DNA from: Vibrio sp. CB1-14
Lineage (GTDB): Bacteria > Pseudomonadota > Gammaproteobacteria > Enterobacterales > Vibrionaceae
NCBI RefSeq assembly: GCF_040412085.2
Contig: NZ_CP115921.1
Span: 372,001 to 436,000, forward strand
Length of the DNA stretch: 64,000 nt
Direction of reading: 5' to 3'
Part shown: positions 36,199-45,619 of the stretch, piece after piece
Layout: each line of letters starts with the position of its first letter
Position numbering within the stretch: position 1 is the first letter of the stretch
Made by a program: the position numbers and the translations under genes
Notes under the pieces: model-generated
Told to the model about the DNA's origin: nothing
Databases searched by the model: none
Seen by the model: only the letters and a program-made list of their open reading frames with translations

Positions 36199-37626
36199 TT
36201 AATTGCCACCAAAGCAGAGATATTTAACGTCCATATACTCGTCAATACCTTGCTTCGCGCCTTCGCGGCCAATACCCGATTGTTTCACACCACCAAATGG
36301 TGCAACCTCAGTAGAAATAATGCCTTCGTTTATGCCGACCATGCCATATTCCAGTGCTTCCGCCACTTTCCATACGCGATGAATGTTTTGGCTGTAGAAG
36401 TAACTTGCTAGACCATAAATGGTGTCATTAGCCATCTCGATCAGCTCTTCATCCGTATCAAAACGAATCACTGGCGCAACTGGGCCAAAGATCTCTTCTT
36501 GAACGATATCCATACTATGAGACACATCTTTTAGCACCACAGGTTGCATAAAGTTGCCTTCAAGAGATTCAAGCGGTGTGACAGGTGTTGCCCCCTGCTC
36601 AATAGCACGTTCAATCAGAGCTTGGATACCCTGTTTTGCACTTTCATTAATCACGGGACCAATGCTAACGCCTTCATCAAGGCCGTTGCCTATCTTAAGC
36701 TGTTGAACTGCTGCATCGAACTTAACGACAAACTCGTCGTAAACTTTGCTATGAACATAGAAACGGTTAGCGCAAACGCACGTTTGGCCTGCATTACGGA
36801 ACTTAGACGCCATTGCACCTTGTACCGCTGCATCAATATCCGCATCGTCAAAAACGATAAATGGTGCGTTGCCACCTAGCTCCATCGACGTACGCTTGAT
36901 GTCCTTCGCAGACTGCGCCATCAATACACTGCCTACTTGCGTAGAGCCTGTGAACGAGAGCTTTCTGATCAGAGGATGAGAGGTAAAGATCGCGCCAATT
37001 TTGCGTGAGCTTTCGCCCAGAACCACTTGCAGAGCGTCTTGTGGAATACCCGCTTGGTAAGCCAGTTGCACGATGGCGAACGCAGACAGTGGTGTCGAGT
37101 CAGACGGCTTCACCACAAAGCTACACCCTGCCGCAAGAGCGGGACCCGCTTTGCGCGTGATCATTGCGATAGGGAAGTTCCAAGGAGTGATAGCAACAGC
37201 AACGCCAATAGGTTGCTTGATAGTCACGACTCGCTTATCGGCCGTTGGACCCGGGATCGTATCGCCATAAGTACGTTTCGCTTCTTCCGCGAACCACTCA
37301 ATAAAGCTCGCGCCATACAGCACTTCACCTGCCGCTTCTGCGAGAGGCTTGCCCTGCTCCATCGTCATGATACGTGCAAGGTCATCTTTGTTCTCTAGAA
37401 TCAGCTGGAACCAGCGGGTAAGCATACCGGCACGCGTTTTTGCAGGCACCTTTGCCCATTCTTTTTGTGCCACGTGCGCTCGTTCAATGGCGTCCATCAC
37501 TTCTGCATCACTTGAGCGCGGCGCAAATCCCACTGTCTCTTCGGTTGCAGGGTTGGTTACTTCAACAGCGTTGTCGGCTGCTGTCACCATAAACGCCAAT
37601 AGGCTTTTGTTGTCAATTTGCTGCAT
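36199..37626 (-). CDS. gabD: Succinate-semialdehyde dehydrogenase
   Basis: A 475-residue aldehyde dehydrogenase. ATG 37626 follows AAAGGA; the longer frame to 37647 is not used. Key parts: AITPWNFP (about 145), the LSFTGSTQVG nucleotide loop (about 228), MELGGNAPFIVFDDAD with the general-base Glu (about 252), and the nucleophile Cys in NAGQTCVCANRF (about 286). The extra Cys two residues on is typical of GabD. It oxidises succinate semialdehyde to succinate. It lies between aguA and gabT in the polyamine operon. Confidence 0.92.
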   Translation of the reverse strand: MQQIDNKSLLAFMVTAADNAVEVTNPATEETVGFAPRSSDAEVMDAIERAHVAQKEWAKVPAKTRAGMLTRWFQLILENKDDLARIMTMEQGKPLAEAAGEVLYGASFIEWFAEEAKRTYGDTIPGPTADKRVVTIKQPIGVAVAITPWNFPIAMITRKAGPALAAGCSFVVKPSDSTPLSAFAIVQLAYQAGIPQDALQVVLGESSRKIGAIFTSHPLIRKLSFTGSTQVGSVLMAQSAKDIKRTSMELGGNAPFIVFDDADIDAAVQGAMASKFRNAGQTCVCANRFYVHSKVYDEFVVKFDAAVQQLKIGNGLDEGVSIGPVINESAKQGIQALIERAIEQGATPVTPLESLEGNFMQPVVLKDVSHSMDIVQEEIFGPVAPVIRFDTDEELIEMANDTIYGLASYFYSQNIHRVWKVAEALEYGMVGINEGIISTEVAPFGGVKQSGIGREGAKQGIDEYMDVKYLCFGGN

Positions 37627-37709
37627 GGTGAATCCTTTTGCTTCCATGGCTCGCTTCCTATTGAGCAGCCATTATTGTTTGTAAATAGAGTGAATCAGTA
37701 AGCAGAGCT

Positions 37710-38792
37710 CTAAGCTGGTATCTGCTGAGTAATACAATGTATGTTGCCGCCACCTAACAACACTTCGCGTGTCTGAATACCAACGATTTGATAATCAGGC
37801 AGTGCTGCGGCCAAAATCTCTGTCGCAATGCTGTCAAACTCACTGCCTAGCAGCGGCAGAAAGACATGCCCGTTAACCATCAAAAAGTTAGCGTAAGACG
37901 CACTTAATCGTTCTCCCGCCTGACGGTTCATACCATCGCTAGTTTCCACGCCAGACGCCTCTTCATGAGAGTAGTATAGCGGTCCAGGCAATGGCACTTT
38001 GATGACTTCGATAACACGACCACTAGCATCCGTTTGCGTCTTGAGTGCTGATAACGCTTCCCTAGACAAAGCGTATTGAGGATCGAATGGATCATCTGTC
38101 CAACTCAATACGACTTTACCGGGTGCAACCACGTGAATCAGATTGTCTACGTGTCCATCGGTTTCATCGCTAAACAGTCCTTTAGGTAACCATACTACTT
38201 TCTCGATACCGAGGTATTCACTCAATTTGGCTTCAATCTGGGTCTTGGACAGTGATGGATTACGTCCCGGGCTAAGCAAGCATTCTTCAGTGGTATACAG
38301 AGTACCTTCACCATCAGTGTGAATAGCACCACCTTCGAGGACGAACGGGGCACGATAGTAATCAAGTCCCATGACATCGCATACCGCAGCGGCAACGTTA
38401 TCGTCGTCACTCCAGTCATCATAAAGGCCATTGAACTCACCACCCCAAGCATTGAACTTCCAGCTCACGCCGCGCCTGTCACCCTTAGCGTTAACAACGA
38501 CCGTTGGACCAATATCTCGCATCCAAGAATCATTGAACGCCATCTCCACCAGCTTTACTGAACGGTCAAGCATAGCGCGAGCTGTCTCATACTGAGAACT
38601 GCTCACTGCTACGGACACGGGTACAACATCGGCAATTGCATTGGCAACCTTAGCGAAGGTTCTTTGCGCTGGCTTAGCTTTGTCTCGCCAGTTGTCGCGG
38701 CGCTCAGGCCAAGCCAACCAAACTTCTCTTACCGGCTCAAACTCAGCCGGAAAAAAGAAACCATCTTGTTTTGGTGTTGTGGTGAGTTTCAT
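37710..38792 (-). CDS. aguA: Agmatine deiminase
   Basis: A 360-residue guanidino-group deiminase. Hallmarks: FEPVREVWLAWPERRDNWRD at the start (read in short form PAEFEPV), NDSWMRDIGPT (about 86), EGGAIHTDGEGT (about 155), DETDGHVDNL (about 210) and the nucleophile Cys in GGGNIHCITQQ near the C-terminus (about 354). It converts agmatine to N-carbamoylputrescine and ammonia. It lies 11 bases after aguB. GAGGTGA precedes ATG. With aguB it supplies putrescine to the downstream puu route. Confidence 0.93.
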   Translation of the reverse strand: MKLTTTPKQDGFFFPAEFEPVREVWLAWPERRDNWRDKAKPAQRTFAKVANAIADVVPVSVAVSSSQYETARAMLDRSVKLVEMAFNDSWMRDIGPTVVVNAKGDRRGVSWKFNAWGGEFNGLYDDWSDDDNVAAAVCDVMGLDYYRAPFVLEGGAIHTDGEGTLYTTEECLLSPGRNPSLSKTQIEAKLSEYLGIEKVVWLPKGLFSDETDGHVDNLIHVVAPGKVVLSWTDDPFDPQYALSREALSALKTQTDASGRVIEVIKVPLPGPLYYSHEEASGVETSDGMNRQAGERLSASYANFLMVNGHVFLPLLGSEFDSIATEILAAALPDYQIVGIQTREVLLGGGNIHCITQQIPA

Positions 38793-38803
38793 TGGTCACC
38801 TCA

Positions 38804-39670
38804 CTACTTTGCTAGGCTAAGAATGTCTTGGTATAACTCTGGACGGCGGTCACGGAACAGACCCCAGGCGTGACGAGCTTTGGCTGTTTCTTGAAGATCG
38901 ATTTCCGCATAGATGATCGCTTCACCTTCACGAGGTGCTTCCGCTAGCTTACCACCTGTGTGATCTGTGATGAATGATGAGCCATAGAACGTCGTCTCAA
39001 TGCCGTCATCCGCTTCTACACCTACACGGTTAGAAGCAATCACCGGCACTAGATTGGCTGCAGAATGGCCTTGCATCGTACGTTGCCAGTGATCTCTAGA
39101 GTCCAGTGACAGGTCTTGCGGCTCTGAGCCAATCGCTGTTGGATAGAAAATCGCTTCTGCGCCACTCAGAACTAGACTACGCGCAAGCTCTGGGAACCAT
39201 TGATCCCAGCAAATGCCAGCACCGAAGGTACCAAATTGCGTTTCCCACACTTTAAAACCGGTATCGCCAGGGCTGAAATAGTACTTTTCGCTGTAGCCAG
39301 GGCCATCTGGAATGTGTGACTTGCGGTAGTTCTCAAGGACAGAGCCATCGGCATCGATCATCACAAGTGAGTTGAAAAAGGTGTTACCCGCTTTTTCGAA
39401 ATAGCTCACTGGGATAACGACATTCAACTCTTTTGCCAATGCACTAAGTTCATTGATTAGACGACAGTTGTCCGTCTCTTCTGCAAGCTCAAAATACTTC
39501 GCTTCTTGTTTTTTACAGAAATAAGGGGCGGCCATGAGCTCCTGAGGCACAATCACATTTGCACCGTTTGCTGCTGCTTCACGAATCGCGCCTTTAATCT
39601 TTTCTAGGTTTGCATCTAGGTCCCAAGTTTTGGTCAACTGAAGGGCAGCAAATTTAACTACTTTACTCAT
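38804..39670 (-). CDS. aguB: N-carbamoylputrescine amidase
   Basis: A 288-residue nitrilase-superfamily enzyme. The Glu-Lys-Cys triad is visible: Glu in VPQELMAAPYF (about 43), Lys in NYRKSHIPDGPGY (about 115) and Cys in AGICWDQWFPE (about 152). It hydrolyses N-carbamoylputrescine to putrescine, CO2 and ammonia. AAAGGAAG precedes ATG. It is coupled to aguA and follows puuB by about 98 bases, the largest gap inside the operon, where an internal promoter could sit. Confidence 0.93.
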   Translation of the reverse strand: MSKVVKFAALQLTKTWDLDANLEKIKGAIREAAANGANVIVPQELMAAPYFCKKQEAKYFELAEETDNCRLINELSALAKELNVVIPVSYFEKAGNTFFNSLVMIDADGSVLENYRKSHIPDGPGYSEKYYFSPGDTGFKVWETQFGTFGAGICWDQWFPELARSLVLSGAEAIFYPTAIGSEPQDLSLDSRDHWQRTMQGHSAANLVPVIASNRVGVEADDGIETTFYGSSFITDHTGGKLAEAPREGEAIIYAEIDLQETAKARHAWGLFRDRRPELYQDILSLAK

Positions 39671-39768
39671 AGGATCTTCCTTTATCTCTTTTCATCTAAG
39701 GGCTGACTGAGTGCCCGTCTTTGCAGGCACTTCTTTTTGTCTAGTGGTGTTTGTCTATCTTCTTGGGA

Positions 39769-41049
39769 TTAGATTGCGAGTTTGTCGCGTAAGGTATAGT
39801 AGGCCGCCCCCATCGCCGTAAACGGAATCGCAAAATGGCGACCGCCAGGGAACGTTACGTGGGTAAGGTCTGCGAAAGCATCAAAGCGCTCTGCGTGACC
39901 CGATAGAGCCTCCGCGAGCAATTTACCGGCAAGGTGGGTACACGTTACACCATGGCCACTGTAGCCTTGTAAGTAATAGATATTGTCGTCAAACGAGCCA
40001 AACTGCGGCATGCGTGAATAGGTAAGTAGGAAGTTACCAGTCCACTTATAATCAATGCCGATGCCTTTAAGTTGCGGGAAGATCTTTTCCATCTTCGGAC
40101 GAATCAAGGCTTCGATGTTCTCTGGGTCACGTGCGCCGTATACGACACCACCACCAAACAACAGTCGCTTGTCTGCACTTAGACGGAAATAATCCAATAG
40201 ATAGTTACAGTCTTCAACACAGTAATCTGATGGTAGGATATCTTTCAACATCGCTTCGGATAGTGGCTCGGTTGCCACAACTTGAGTACCGCAAGGGATC
40301 GCCTTGTTACTGATGTTTGGTGCCAAACCGCCCAGATACGCATTGCCTGCTAAGACAATGTATTTAGCTTTTACGCTGCCTTTTTCTGTGTGAGCAACAG
40401 GGTTCACGCCTTTTTCAACGCGAGTTACGCCTGATTGTTCAAAGATTTGTCCACCTAGAGCTGTGATGGCTGCCGCTTCACCCAGCGCTAATTTTAATGG
40501 GTGGATATGACCACCACTCATATCCAGTAGCGCACCTTTGTAAGCTTTTGTACCAACTGTCGCTTCGACCTCATTGGCATCAAGTAGGCTTAGCTTGTCG
40601 TTGCCGTAGCGTTCCCAGTGCTTTTTGTGCTCTTCAAGGCCTTTCATTTGTTTGCTGTTCAGTGCGGTGAACATACCACCCTGTTTGAAATCACAGTCGA
40701 TGTTGTGTTTATCGATAAGGCCGCGAATGATGTCACCACCTTCAAAGATCATATCGCACAGTGCTTTTGCTTGCTTTTCGCCATAGCGGCTTTCAATGAC
40801 ATCCACATCGCGGCTGTAGCTATTTACAATCTGACCACCGTTGCGACCGGTAGCGCCAAAGCCAACCTTAGCATTCTCAAGTACCACAACTTTGAAGCCT
40901 TTTTCAGCAAGATGCAGTGCTGAAGACAAGCCCGAGAAACCGGCACCAACCACACAAACATCACATTCAATATTGTCTTGCAGTTGTGGGTACTCACTTA
41001 CATTTAGGATCGAGTGAGCGTAGTATGAATCTGTATGTTTATTCATCAT
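39769..41049 (-). CDS. puuB: Gamma-glutamylputrescine oxidase
   Basis: A 426-residue FAD-dependent amine oxidase of the DAO family, the same length as E. coli PuuB. ATG 41049 follows AAGGA; the frame extends to 41160 without a site and into puuC, so it is rejected. The dinucleotide-binding motif VVGAGFSGLSSALHLAE is at about residues 32-48, then GATGRNGGQI (about 65), and a C-terminal YLQGYSGHGVTCTHLAG FAD contact (about 360). It oxidises gamma-glutamylputrescine to the aldehyde, giving peroxide and ammonia. Confidence 0.92.
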   Translation of the reverse strand: MMNKHTDSYYAHSILNVSEYPQLQDNIECDVCVVGAGFSGLSSALHLAEKGFKVVVLENAKVGFGATGRNGGQIVNSYSRDVDVIESRYGEKQAKALCDMIFEGGDIIRGLIDKHNIDCDFKQGGMFTALNSKQMKGLEEHKKHWERYGNDKLSLLDANEVEATVGTKAYKGALLDMSGGHIHPLKLALGEAAAITALGGQIFEQSGVTRVEKGVNPVAHTEKGSVKAKYIVLAGNAYLGGLAPNISNKAIPCGTQVVATEPLSEAMLKDILPSDYCVEDCNYLLDYFRLSADKRLLFGGGVVYGARDPENIEALIRPKMEKIFPQLKGIGIDYKWTGNFLLTYSRMPQFGSFDDNIYYLQGYSGHGVTCTHLAGKLLAEALSGHAERFDAFADLTHVTFPGGRHFAIPFTAMGAAYYTLRDKLAI

Positions 41050-41077
41050 TCTATTCCTTGTAATAACGGCTTCGGGC

Positions 41078-42562
41078 TTAACGGTGGAGACGAATCCAGG
41101 TTGTTTTGGTTTCGGTAAATTTTTCAATAGCATGGATGGACTTGTCGCGTCCGTTACCACTCATCTTGAATCCACCGAATGGGACGGTCATATCGCCCTC
41201 GTTGTAGTTGTTCACCCACACAGATCCTGCCTCTAATTGCTTAGCGACTCGGTGTACGCGATTGATGTTGTCACTCCATAGCGCTGCGCCCAGACCGTAT
41301 TGAGAGTCGTTGGCGATAGCAATGGCTTCTTGTTCAGTTTTGAAAGGAATAACGCAAAGTACTGGGCCAAAAATCTCTTCTTGAGCTACGCGCATTTGGT
41401 TATTTACATTGTCTAGGATGATCGGTTCGACGAACGCGCCTTTTCCTTCAACATCGCCGCCGCAGCGCACAACCGCACCGGCTTGCTCGCCAAGTTTGAC
41501 GTAGTCCAACACTTTAGCTTTGTGCTCACGGTCAATCAGCGCGCCCATTGAAGACGTCGGATCCATCGGATCTTTAGGCATGAAACGTTGTGCTGCGCTG
41601 ATCACTTTATCGATAAAGGCATCTTTAATGCTCTCATGCACTAGTAGTCGAGTGGCCGCCACGCAGACTTCACCTTGGTTGTAGAAACAGCCTGCGGCCG
41701 TTTCAGCAGCTGCGCCATCAAGGTCGGCATAATCTTCAAAGACGATATTGGCATTCTTGCCGCCCGCTTCTGCCCATACGCGTTTTAAGTTAGTTTCACC
41801 AGATGCGATCATGAGGTGACCAGCGACACGTGTAGAACCCGTAAAGGCAATGCAATCAACCCCGTTATGACGAGCAAGTGCTTCACCCGCTTCATGACCA
41901 AAGCCAGTAATGACTTGGAATATCCCGGCAGGGATCCCTGCTTCATTCGCGAGCTTGCCTAAGAAAATGGCCGTCAAAGAGGACTTTTCTGATGGTTTAA
42001 GAATAACACTGTTCCCTGCCGCCAGTGCAGGACCGAGCTTCCAACAGCCAATCCACAATGGGAAGTTCCAAGGAACTACAGCCGCTACCACACCGATTGC
42101 TTGATGAGAAACAAACGCGTGGACGTCTTTCTCGGTTGGAGCAACTTCGCCATATACCTTGTCGATCGCTTCTGCATACCAACGAATCGACTTAGCGGCG
42201 CCTGGAATGTCTGTTGAAACACTGTGAGAAATAGGTTTACCCGTATCAAGGGTTTCAAGAAGTGCTAACGCTTCAACGTTCTCGTCGATAAGATCAGCAA
42301 ACTTGATCAGTACAGATTTTCTGTGTGCTGGAGAGCTTTGGCTCCATTCGCCATTTTTAAAGGCTCTTTTCGCGTATTCAACGGCAAGATCGACGTCGGC
42401 AGATTTACAGCGAGCGATGTTCGCGATGATCTCATCTGTGGCTGGGTTAACCACCTCAAGTGTCGTCTCATCGACAGCGGCTGTGTATTCGCCGTTAAGA
42501 AAAGCGCGCTGTTCAATTACCTGCGCTTCTCGTTGTTCAATCCATTGTTGTTGCGTTTTCAT
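41078..42562 (-). CDS. puuC: Gamma-glutamyl-gamma-aminobutyraldehyde dehydrogenase
   Basis: A 494-residue aldehyde dehydrogenase (E. coli PuuC has 495). Visible: AVVPWNFPLWIG (about 160), IAFTGSTRVAG (about 245), EAGGKNANIVFEDYAD with the base Glu (about 266) and the Cys nucleophile in NQGEVCVAATR (about 302). AAGGAGAG precedes ATG. It oxidises the aldehyde made by PuuB to gamma-glutamyl-GABA. It lies 26 bases after puuR and 28 before puuB. Confidence 0.92.
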   Translation of the reverse strand: MKTQQQWIEQREAQVIEQRAFLNGEYTAAVDETTLEVVNPATDEIIANIARCKSADVDLAVEYAKRAFKNGEWSQSSPAHRKSVLIKFADLIDENVEALALLETLDTGKPISHSVSTDIPGAAKSIRWYAEAIDKVYGEVAPTEKDVHAFVSHQAIGVVAAVVPWNFPLWIGCWKLGPALAAGNSVILKPSEKSSLTAIFLGKLANEAGIPAGIFQVITGFGHEAGEALARHNGVDCIAFTGSTRVAGHLMIASGETNLKRVWAEAGGKNANIVFEDYADLDGAAAETAAGCFYNQGEVCVAATRLLVHESIKDAFIDKVISAAQRFMPKDPMDPTSSMGALIDREHKAKVLDYVKLGEQAGAVVRCGGDVEGKGAFVEPIILDNVNNQMRVAQEEIFGPVLCVIPFKTEQEAIAIANDSQYGLGAALWSDNINRVHRVAKQLEAGSVWVNNYNEGDMTVPFGGFKMSGNGRDKSIHAIEKFTETKTTWIRLHR

Positions 42563-42588
42563 ACGCTCTCCTTGGTTACCTCAAGGCG

Positions 42589-43146
42589 CTAGAATGCTTT
42601 TGGTGTATGAGCACTTATCATTCTGCAAGCCTTATCGGAGTAATTAGTAAATTTGTGTGGGATAGTCGTGTCGATAACATAGGATTCGCCTTCTTTAATC
42701 AGATAGGTTTCACCGTTGTACTCTAGTTCGACTTCACCGCTCAATACGGTGCCGACTTCCTCTCCGTCATGCTTAATATTGGAGGCTCCAGTGGTGCTGT
42801 TTGGAGCGTATTCCTCTATCAAAAATCCAATTTCTTGTTTGTTGCTGCCATTGTTGACCAGTTTCATTGATACCGTTTCGCTACCAATTTCAATCAAGTC
42901 TTCTGGTTTAATCACAACCTTTATTTCTTTGTTTTCTTGCTGCTCGAGAGTAAAAAACTCCGAAAGCGACAAGGTAAAAACGTTCACTATTTTTTGCAGA
43001 GAACTCACCGAAGGACTCACTTTGGCATTTTCAATGGAAGAGATAGCGCTATGTGTAATGCCCGCTCGCTCTGCCAGTTCTCGTTGTGAAAGTCCGCGCT
43101 CTTTTCTTAGTTGAGCAATATTTTTACCAATCTGGTGGTTGTCCAT
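42589..43146 (-). CDS. puuR: Puu operon repressor, XRE plus cupin
   Basis: A 185-residue regulator, exactly the length of E. coli PuuR. The helix-turn-helix (NIAQLRKERGLSQRELAERAG, TH, SAISSIENAK) occupies residues 8-45 and the cupin ligand domain residues 110-185 (GEEVGTVLSGEVELEYNG, EGESYVIDTTIPHKF). ATG 43146 is chosen after GAGG; the frame runs on to 43257 into puuD and adds no family sequence. Putrescine binding to the cupin would relieve repression of the divergent puuD and puuA promoters. Confidence 0.9.
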   Translation of the reverse strand: MDNHQIGKNIAQLRKERGLSQRELAERAGITHSAISSIENAKVSPSVSSLQKIVNVFTLSLSEFFTLEQQENKEIKVVIKPEDLIEIGSETVSMKLVNNGSNKQEIGFLIEEYAPNSTTGASNIKHDGEEVGTVLSGEVELEYNGETYLIKEGESYVIDTTIPHKFTNYSDKACRMISAHTPKAF

Positions 43147-43162
43147 GCATTCAGCCTCTAAA

Positions 43163-43909
43163 TCATTGGGAAGCTGACATAATAAATTCTTTAAACAAAA
43201 TTTGTGAGAAATGATTGTGTTTTGCTTCCCATTCTGGGTGCCACTGCACGCCAACAAAGTATTTTTGCCCCGGCAAGCTAAACGCTTCTATAAGGCCATC
43301 CGGTGCTTTTGCTTCCACTTTTAATACAGAACCAAGCTGTTTAACGCCTTGGTTGTGAAGGGTATTAACTTCAAACTTGCTGGTATCTTCCCATTTAGCG
43401 TTTACCAACCACTGTTTGAATACACCATCATCTTCAACAAACACCGGGTGAGCTGGCGCGTATTTCTCAGTAAAGTCTTTCGACTCATTTTCACGATGAT
43501 CTTGATAGCCTGACTCATGTACCGCCGGATCTAAGCTACCACCCAGTGCTACGTTCATTTCTTGGAAGCCGCGACAAATACCTAAACATGGAATGTTCAT
43601 GTCTATCGCACGGCGTATCAGCTGAATAGAGAGCTCATCACGCGCTTCATCTTTCTTTTTCTCTTCGTGGCTACCGTTATAGCGATGTGGCGCTACGTTA
43701 GAGTGGCTTCCTGGAAACAACAGTCCGTCACAGACAGTCAACACTTTATCCAATTCATCCGCTTCTATTACTGACGGCAGAATGATTGGTGTACCGCCGA
43801 AGTCTTTCACCGCCTGAAGGTAGAACTCATTCAATGCCTGTATTTGATAGCCAGCGAGCTCTTTTTTACAGCTTACGAGTCCTATTATTGGTTTTCTTAT
43901 CTCAGACAT
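43163..43909 (-). CDS. puuD: Gamma-glutamyl-GABA hydrolase
   Basis: A 248-residue class I glutamine-amidotransferase-like hydrolase. The triad is Cys 112 in PCLGICRGFQ and His and Glu in GVQWHPEWEA near the C-terminus. ATG 43909 gives the E. coli-like N-terminus (MSEIRKPIIGL); a TTG 30 bases upstream lacks a site. It releases GABA from gamma-glutamyl-GABA. It heads the minus-strand operon, 16 bases before puuR, and faces puuA across a 347-base control region. Confidence 0.92.
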   Translation of the reverse strand: MSEIRKPIIGLVSCKKELAGYQIQALNEFYLQAVKDFGGTPIILPSVIEADELDKVLTVCDGLLFPGSHSNVAPHRYNGSHEEKKKDEARDELSIQLIRRAIDMNIPCLGICRGFQEMNVALGGSLDPAVHESGYQDHRENESKDFTEKYAPAHPVFVEDDGVFKQWLVNAKWEDTSKFEVNTLHNQGVKQLGSVLKVEAKAPDGLIEAFSLPGQKYFVGVQWHPEWEAKHNHFSQILFKEFIMSASQ

Positions 43910-44256
43910 TGTCACACTCACGTTCGATTTATTTAACAAAAACCGTACAACCCACGTACATAATTATCAACAGCAGTGTTCAAAATAGATTCCAAAGCGT
44001 GATTTTGATCTCTATTTTGGTCAAAAAAAGCACTAATTTCGCTCGATATATTGAGCAAAAGCCGATCAACTGTTACAAATTAGTTAACGTTTAACACGGT
44101 TGAAATAATCACCAAATTAAACAAAGTAGAATAAAAACAATTATTTAAACTTAAAATTCAGCCAAAAACCCTCATTAGCTAATGGGTATTGTGTTCAATT
44201 TGTTAAACACCACCAAAATTAGCGTCAGTCAAACAGGGTAACTAGGAGTAGTAAAG
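43910..44256. promoter_or_regulatory. Divergent puuD/puuA control region
   Basis: An AT-rich 347-base region with no ORF. It contains several dyads: CAAAATAGA at 43981-43989 repeated inverted at 44011-44019, a near-perfect 16-base dyad GCTC...GAGC at 44041-44056 around ATATAT, and GTGTT/AACAC at 44191-44210. These are candidates for PuuR operators and other sites; which protein binds which is not shown by the sequence. Confidence 0.5.
44041..44056. promoter_or_regulatory. Candidate PuuR operator
   Basis: A 16-base near-palindrome GCTCGATATATTGAGC, one mismatched pair, between divergent puuD and puuA. Size and position suit a dimeric helix-turn-helix repressor. Confidence 0.4.
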
Positions 44257-45603
44257 ATGGATACCTATTTACAGGAAGTTAAAAATTTTCGACAAAACTG
44301 GCCAGAGATTCAGTATGTAGACGTCATATTTACCGATCTTAACGCCACGCCTCGCGGCAAACGCATTCCAGTAGACGCGCTTGAAAAGCTCGCTAAAGGT
44401 GTCGCCCTCCCCCTCTCTACTATTACTCTTGATACCAAAGGCGCTGTTGTTGAATCGGCTGGATTGGGTGAAGACCTTGGTGAACCTGATAACCTTTGTT
44501 TCCCTGTTTCTGGAACACTATTACCGACGGCGAAAGAAGGGACGGGTCAGGTATTGCTTTCTATGATGGAAGATGACGGCAAAACGCCACATCGTCTATT
44601 TATCCGCAATATTGTTGAACGTATGGTGGATATCCTACACGCTAGGAATCAATTCCCTGTCGTGGCGCTAGAGCTTGAATTCTATCTTATCGATAAAGTG
44701 CGCGGTGAGAATGGTGAACTGCAAACCGCCATCAATCCAACTAAGAATAAAAGAGAACGCGACACAGAAGTTTATGACGTAGATGGTCTTGATGACTATG
44801 CAGACTTTTTATCCGAGCTAAACGCAGCGGCTGCCGATCAAGGTTTAAACACAGCAGGTGCACTTTCTGAATCCGCTCCTGGTCAGTTCGAAATCAACTT
44901 CAACCACTCTAAAGACGTACTACGTGTTTGCGATGAAATTGTCTTCTCAAAACGTCTAATCAAACAAATCGCTCACAAGCATGGTTTTGACGCCACCTTT
45001 ATGGCGAAACCTTTCCTTGAAGAAGCAGGAAACGGTCAGCACATGCACATCAGCCTCATCAACGAGCAAGGCGATAACCTATTTACTAATAATGAGGATG
45101 ACTCAGCGAGTCCGTTGTTCTTCCAAACAATGGCAGCGATGTTATCCCAAATTCCGGACGCGATGGCGCTACTTTGCCCGAACGTGAACTCTTACCGTCG
45201 ATTTGTACCTGGTGCCTATGTACCAACACGTGCAGATTGGGGTGAGAACCACCGAGGAGTAGCACTTCGCGTACCGATTAGCGATGGTAAAAACCGTCGT
45301 ATTGAACACCGCATCGCTGGTGCGGATGTTAACCCTTACATTCTCGCTGCAGTAGTACTTTCCGCAGTATTAGCGAGTGATAACTATACCCAAGAACAGT
45401 GTCCACCAGCCCTAAGTGAAAATGCCATCGATCTGCCAACACGCATGTCCGATGCCCTAACGCAACTGGATAACAGTGAGTTAGGCACGTATTTCTCCCA
45501 GGACTTTATTGATATGTATCTCGCTTGTAAACAAAGTGAACTGGCCGAATTTGAGCGCATCATTACCCCGCTTGAGATCGACTGGATGCTTCACTCTGCA
45601 TAG
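44257..45603 (+). CDS. puuA: Gamma-glutamylputrescine synthetase
   Basis: A 448-residue glutamine-synthetase-family ligase. Family features: VDVIFTDLNATPRGKRIPV (beta-grasp end, about 22), ALELEFYLIDK (metal Glu, about 137), ESAPGQFEINFNHS (about 205), HKHGFDATFMAKPF and GQHMHISL (about 260), then RADWGENHRGVALRVP and the IEHRIAGADVNPY block (about 345), given here in short sections. AGGAG precedes ATG. It joins glutamate to putrescine, protecting the amine. It begins the rightward half of the puu island and is followed 16 bases later by a transporter gene. Confidence 0.92.
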   Translation: MDTYLQEVKNFRQNWPEIQYVDVIFTDLNATPRGKRIPVDALEKLAKGVALPLSTITLDTKGAVVESAGLGEDLGEPDNLCFPVSGTLLPTAKEGTGQVLLSMMEDDGKTPHRLFIRNIVERMVDILHARNQFPVVALELEFYLIDKVRGENGELQTAINPTKNKRERDTEVYDVDGLDDYADFLSELNAAAADQGLNTAGALSESAPGQFEINFNHSKDVLRVCDEIVFSKRLIKQIAHKHGFDATFMAKPFLEEAGNGQHMHISLINEQGDNLFTNNEDDSASPLFFQTMAAMLSQIPDAMALLCPNVNSYRRFVPGAYVPTRADWGENHRGVALRVPISDGKNRRIEHRIAGADVNPYILAAVVLSAVLASDNYTQEQCPPALSENAIDLPTRMSDALTQLDNSELGTYFSQDFIDMYLACKQSELAEFERIITPLEIDWMLHSA

Positions 45604-45619
45604 CCAAAGGAAGGAAATT

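Noticed and set aside
39769..41160. puuB start at 41160
   Set aside because: It overlaps puuC by 83 bases and adds non-family sequence; ATG 41049 has a ribosome site and the E. coli length.
42589..43257. puuR start at 43257
   Set aside because: It runs into puuD; ATG 43146 gives exactly the known PuuR length.
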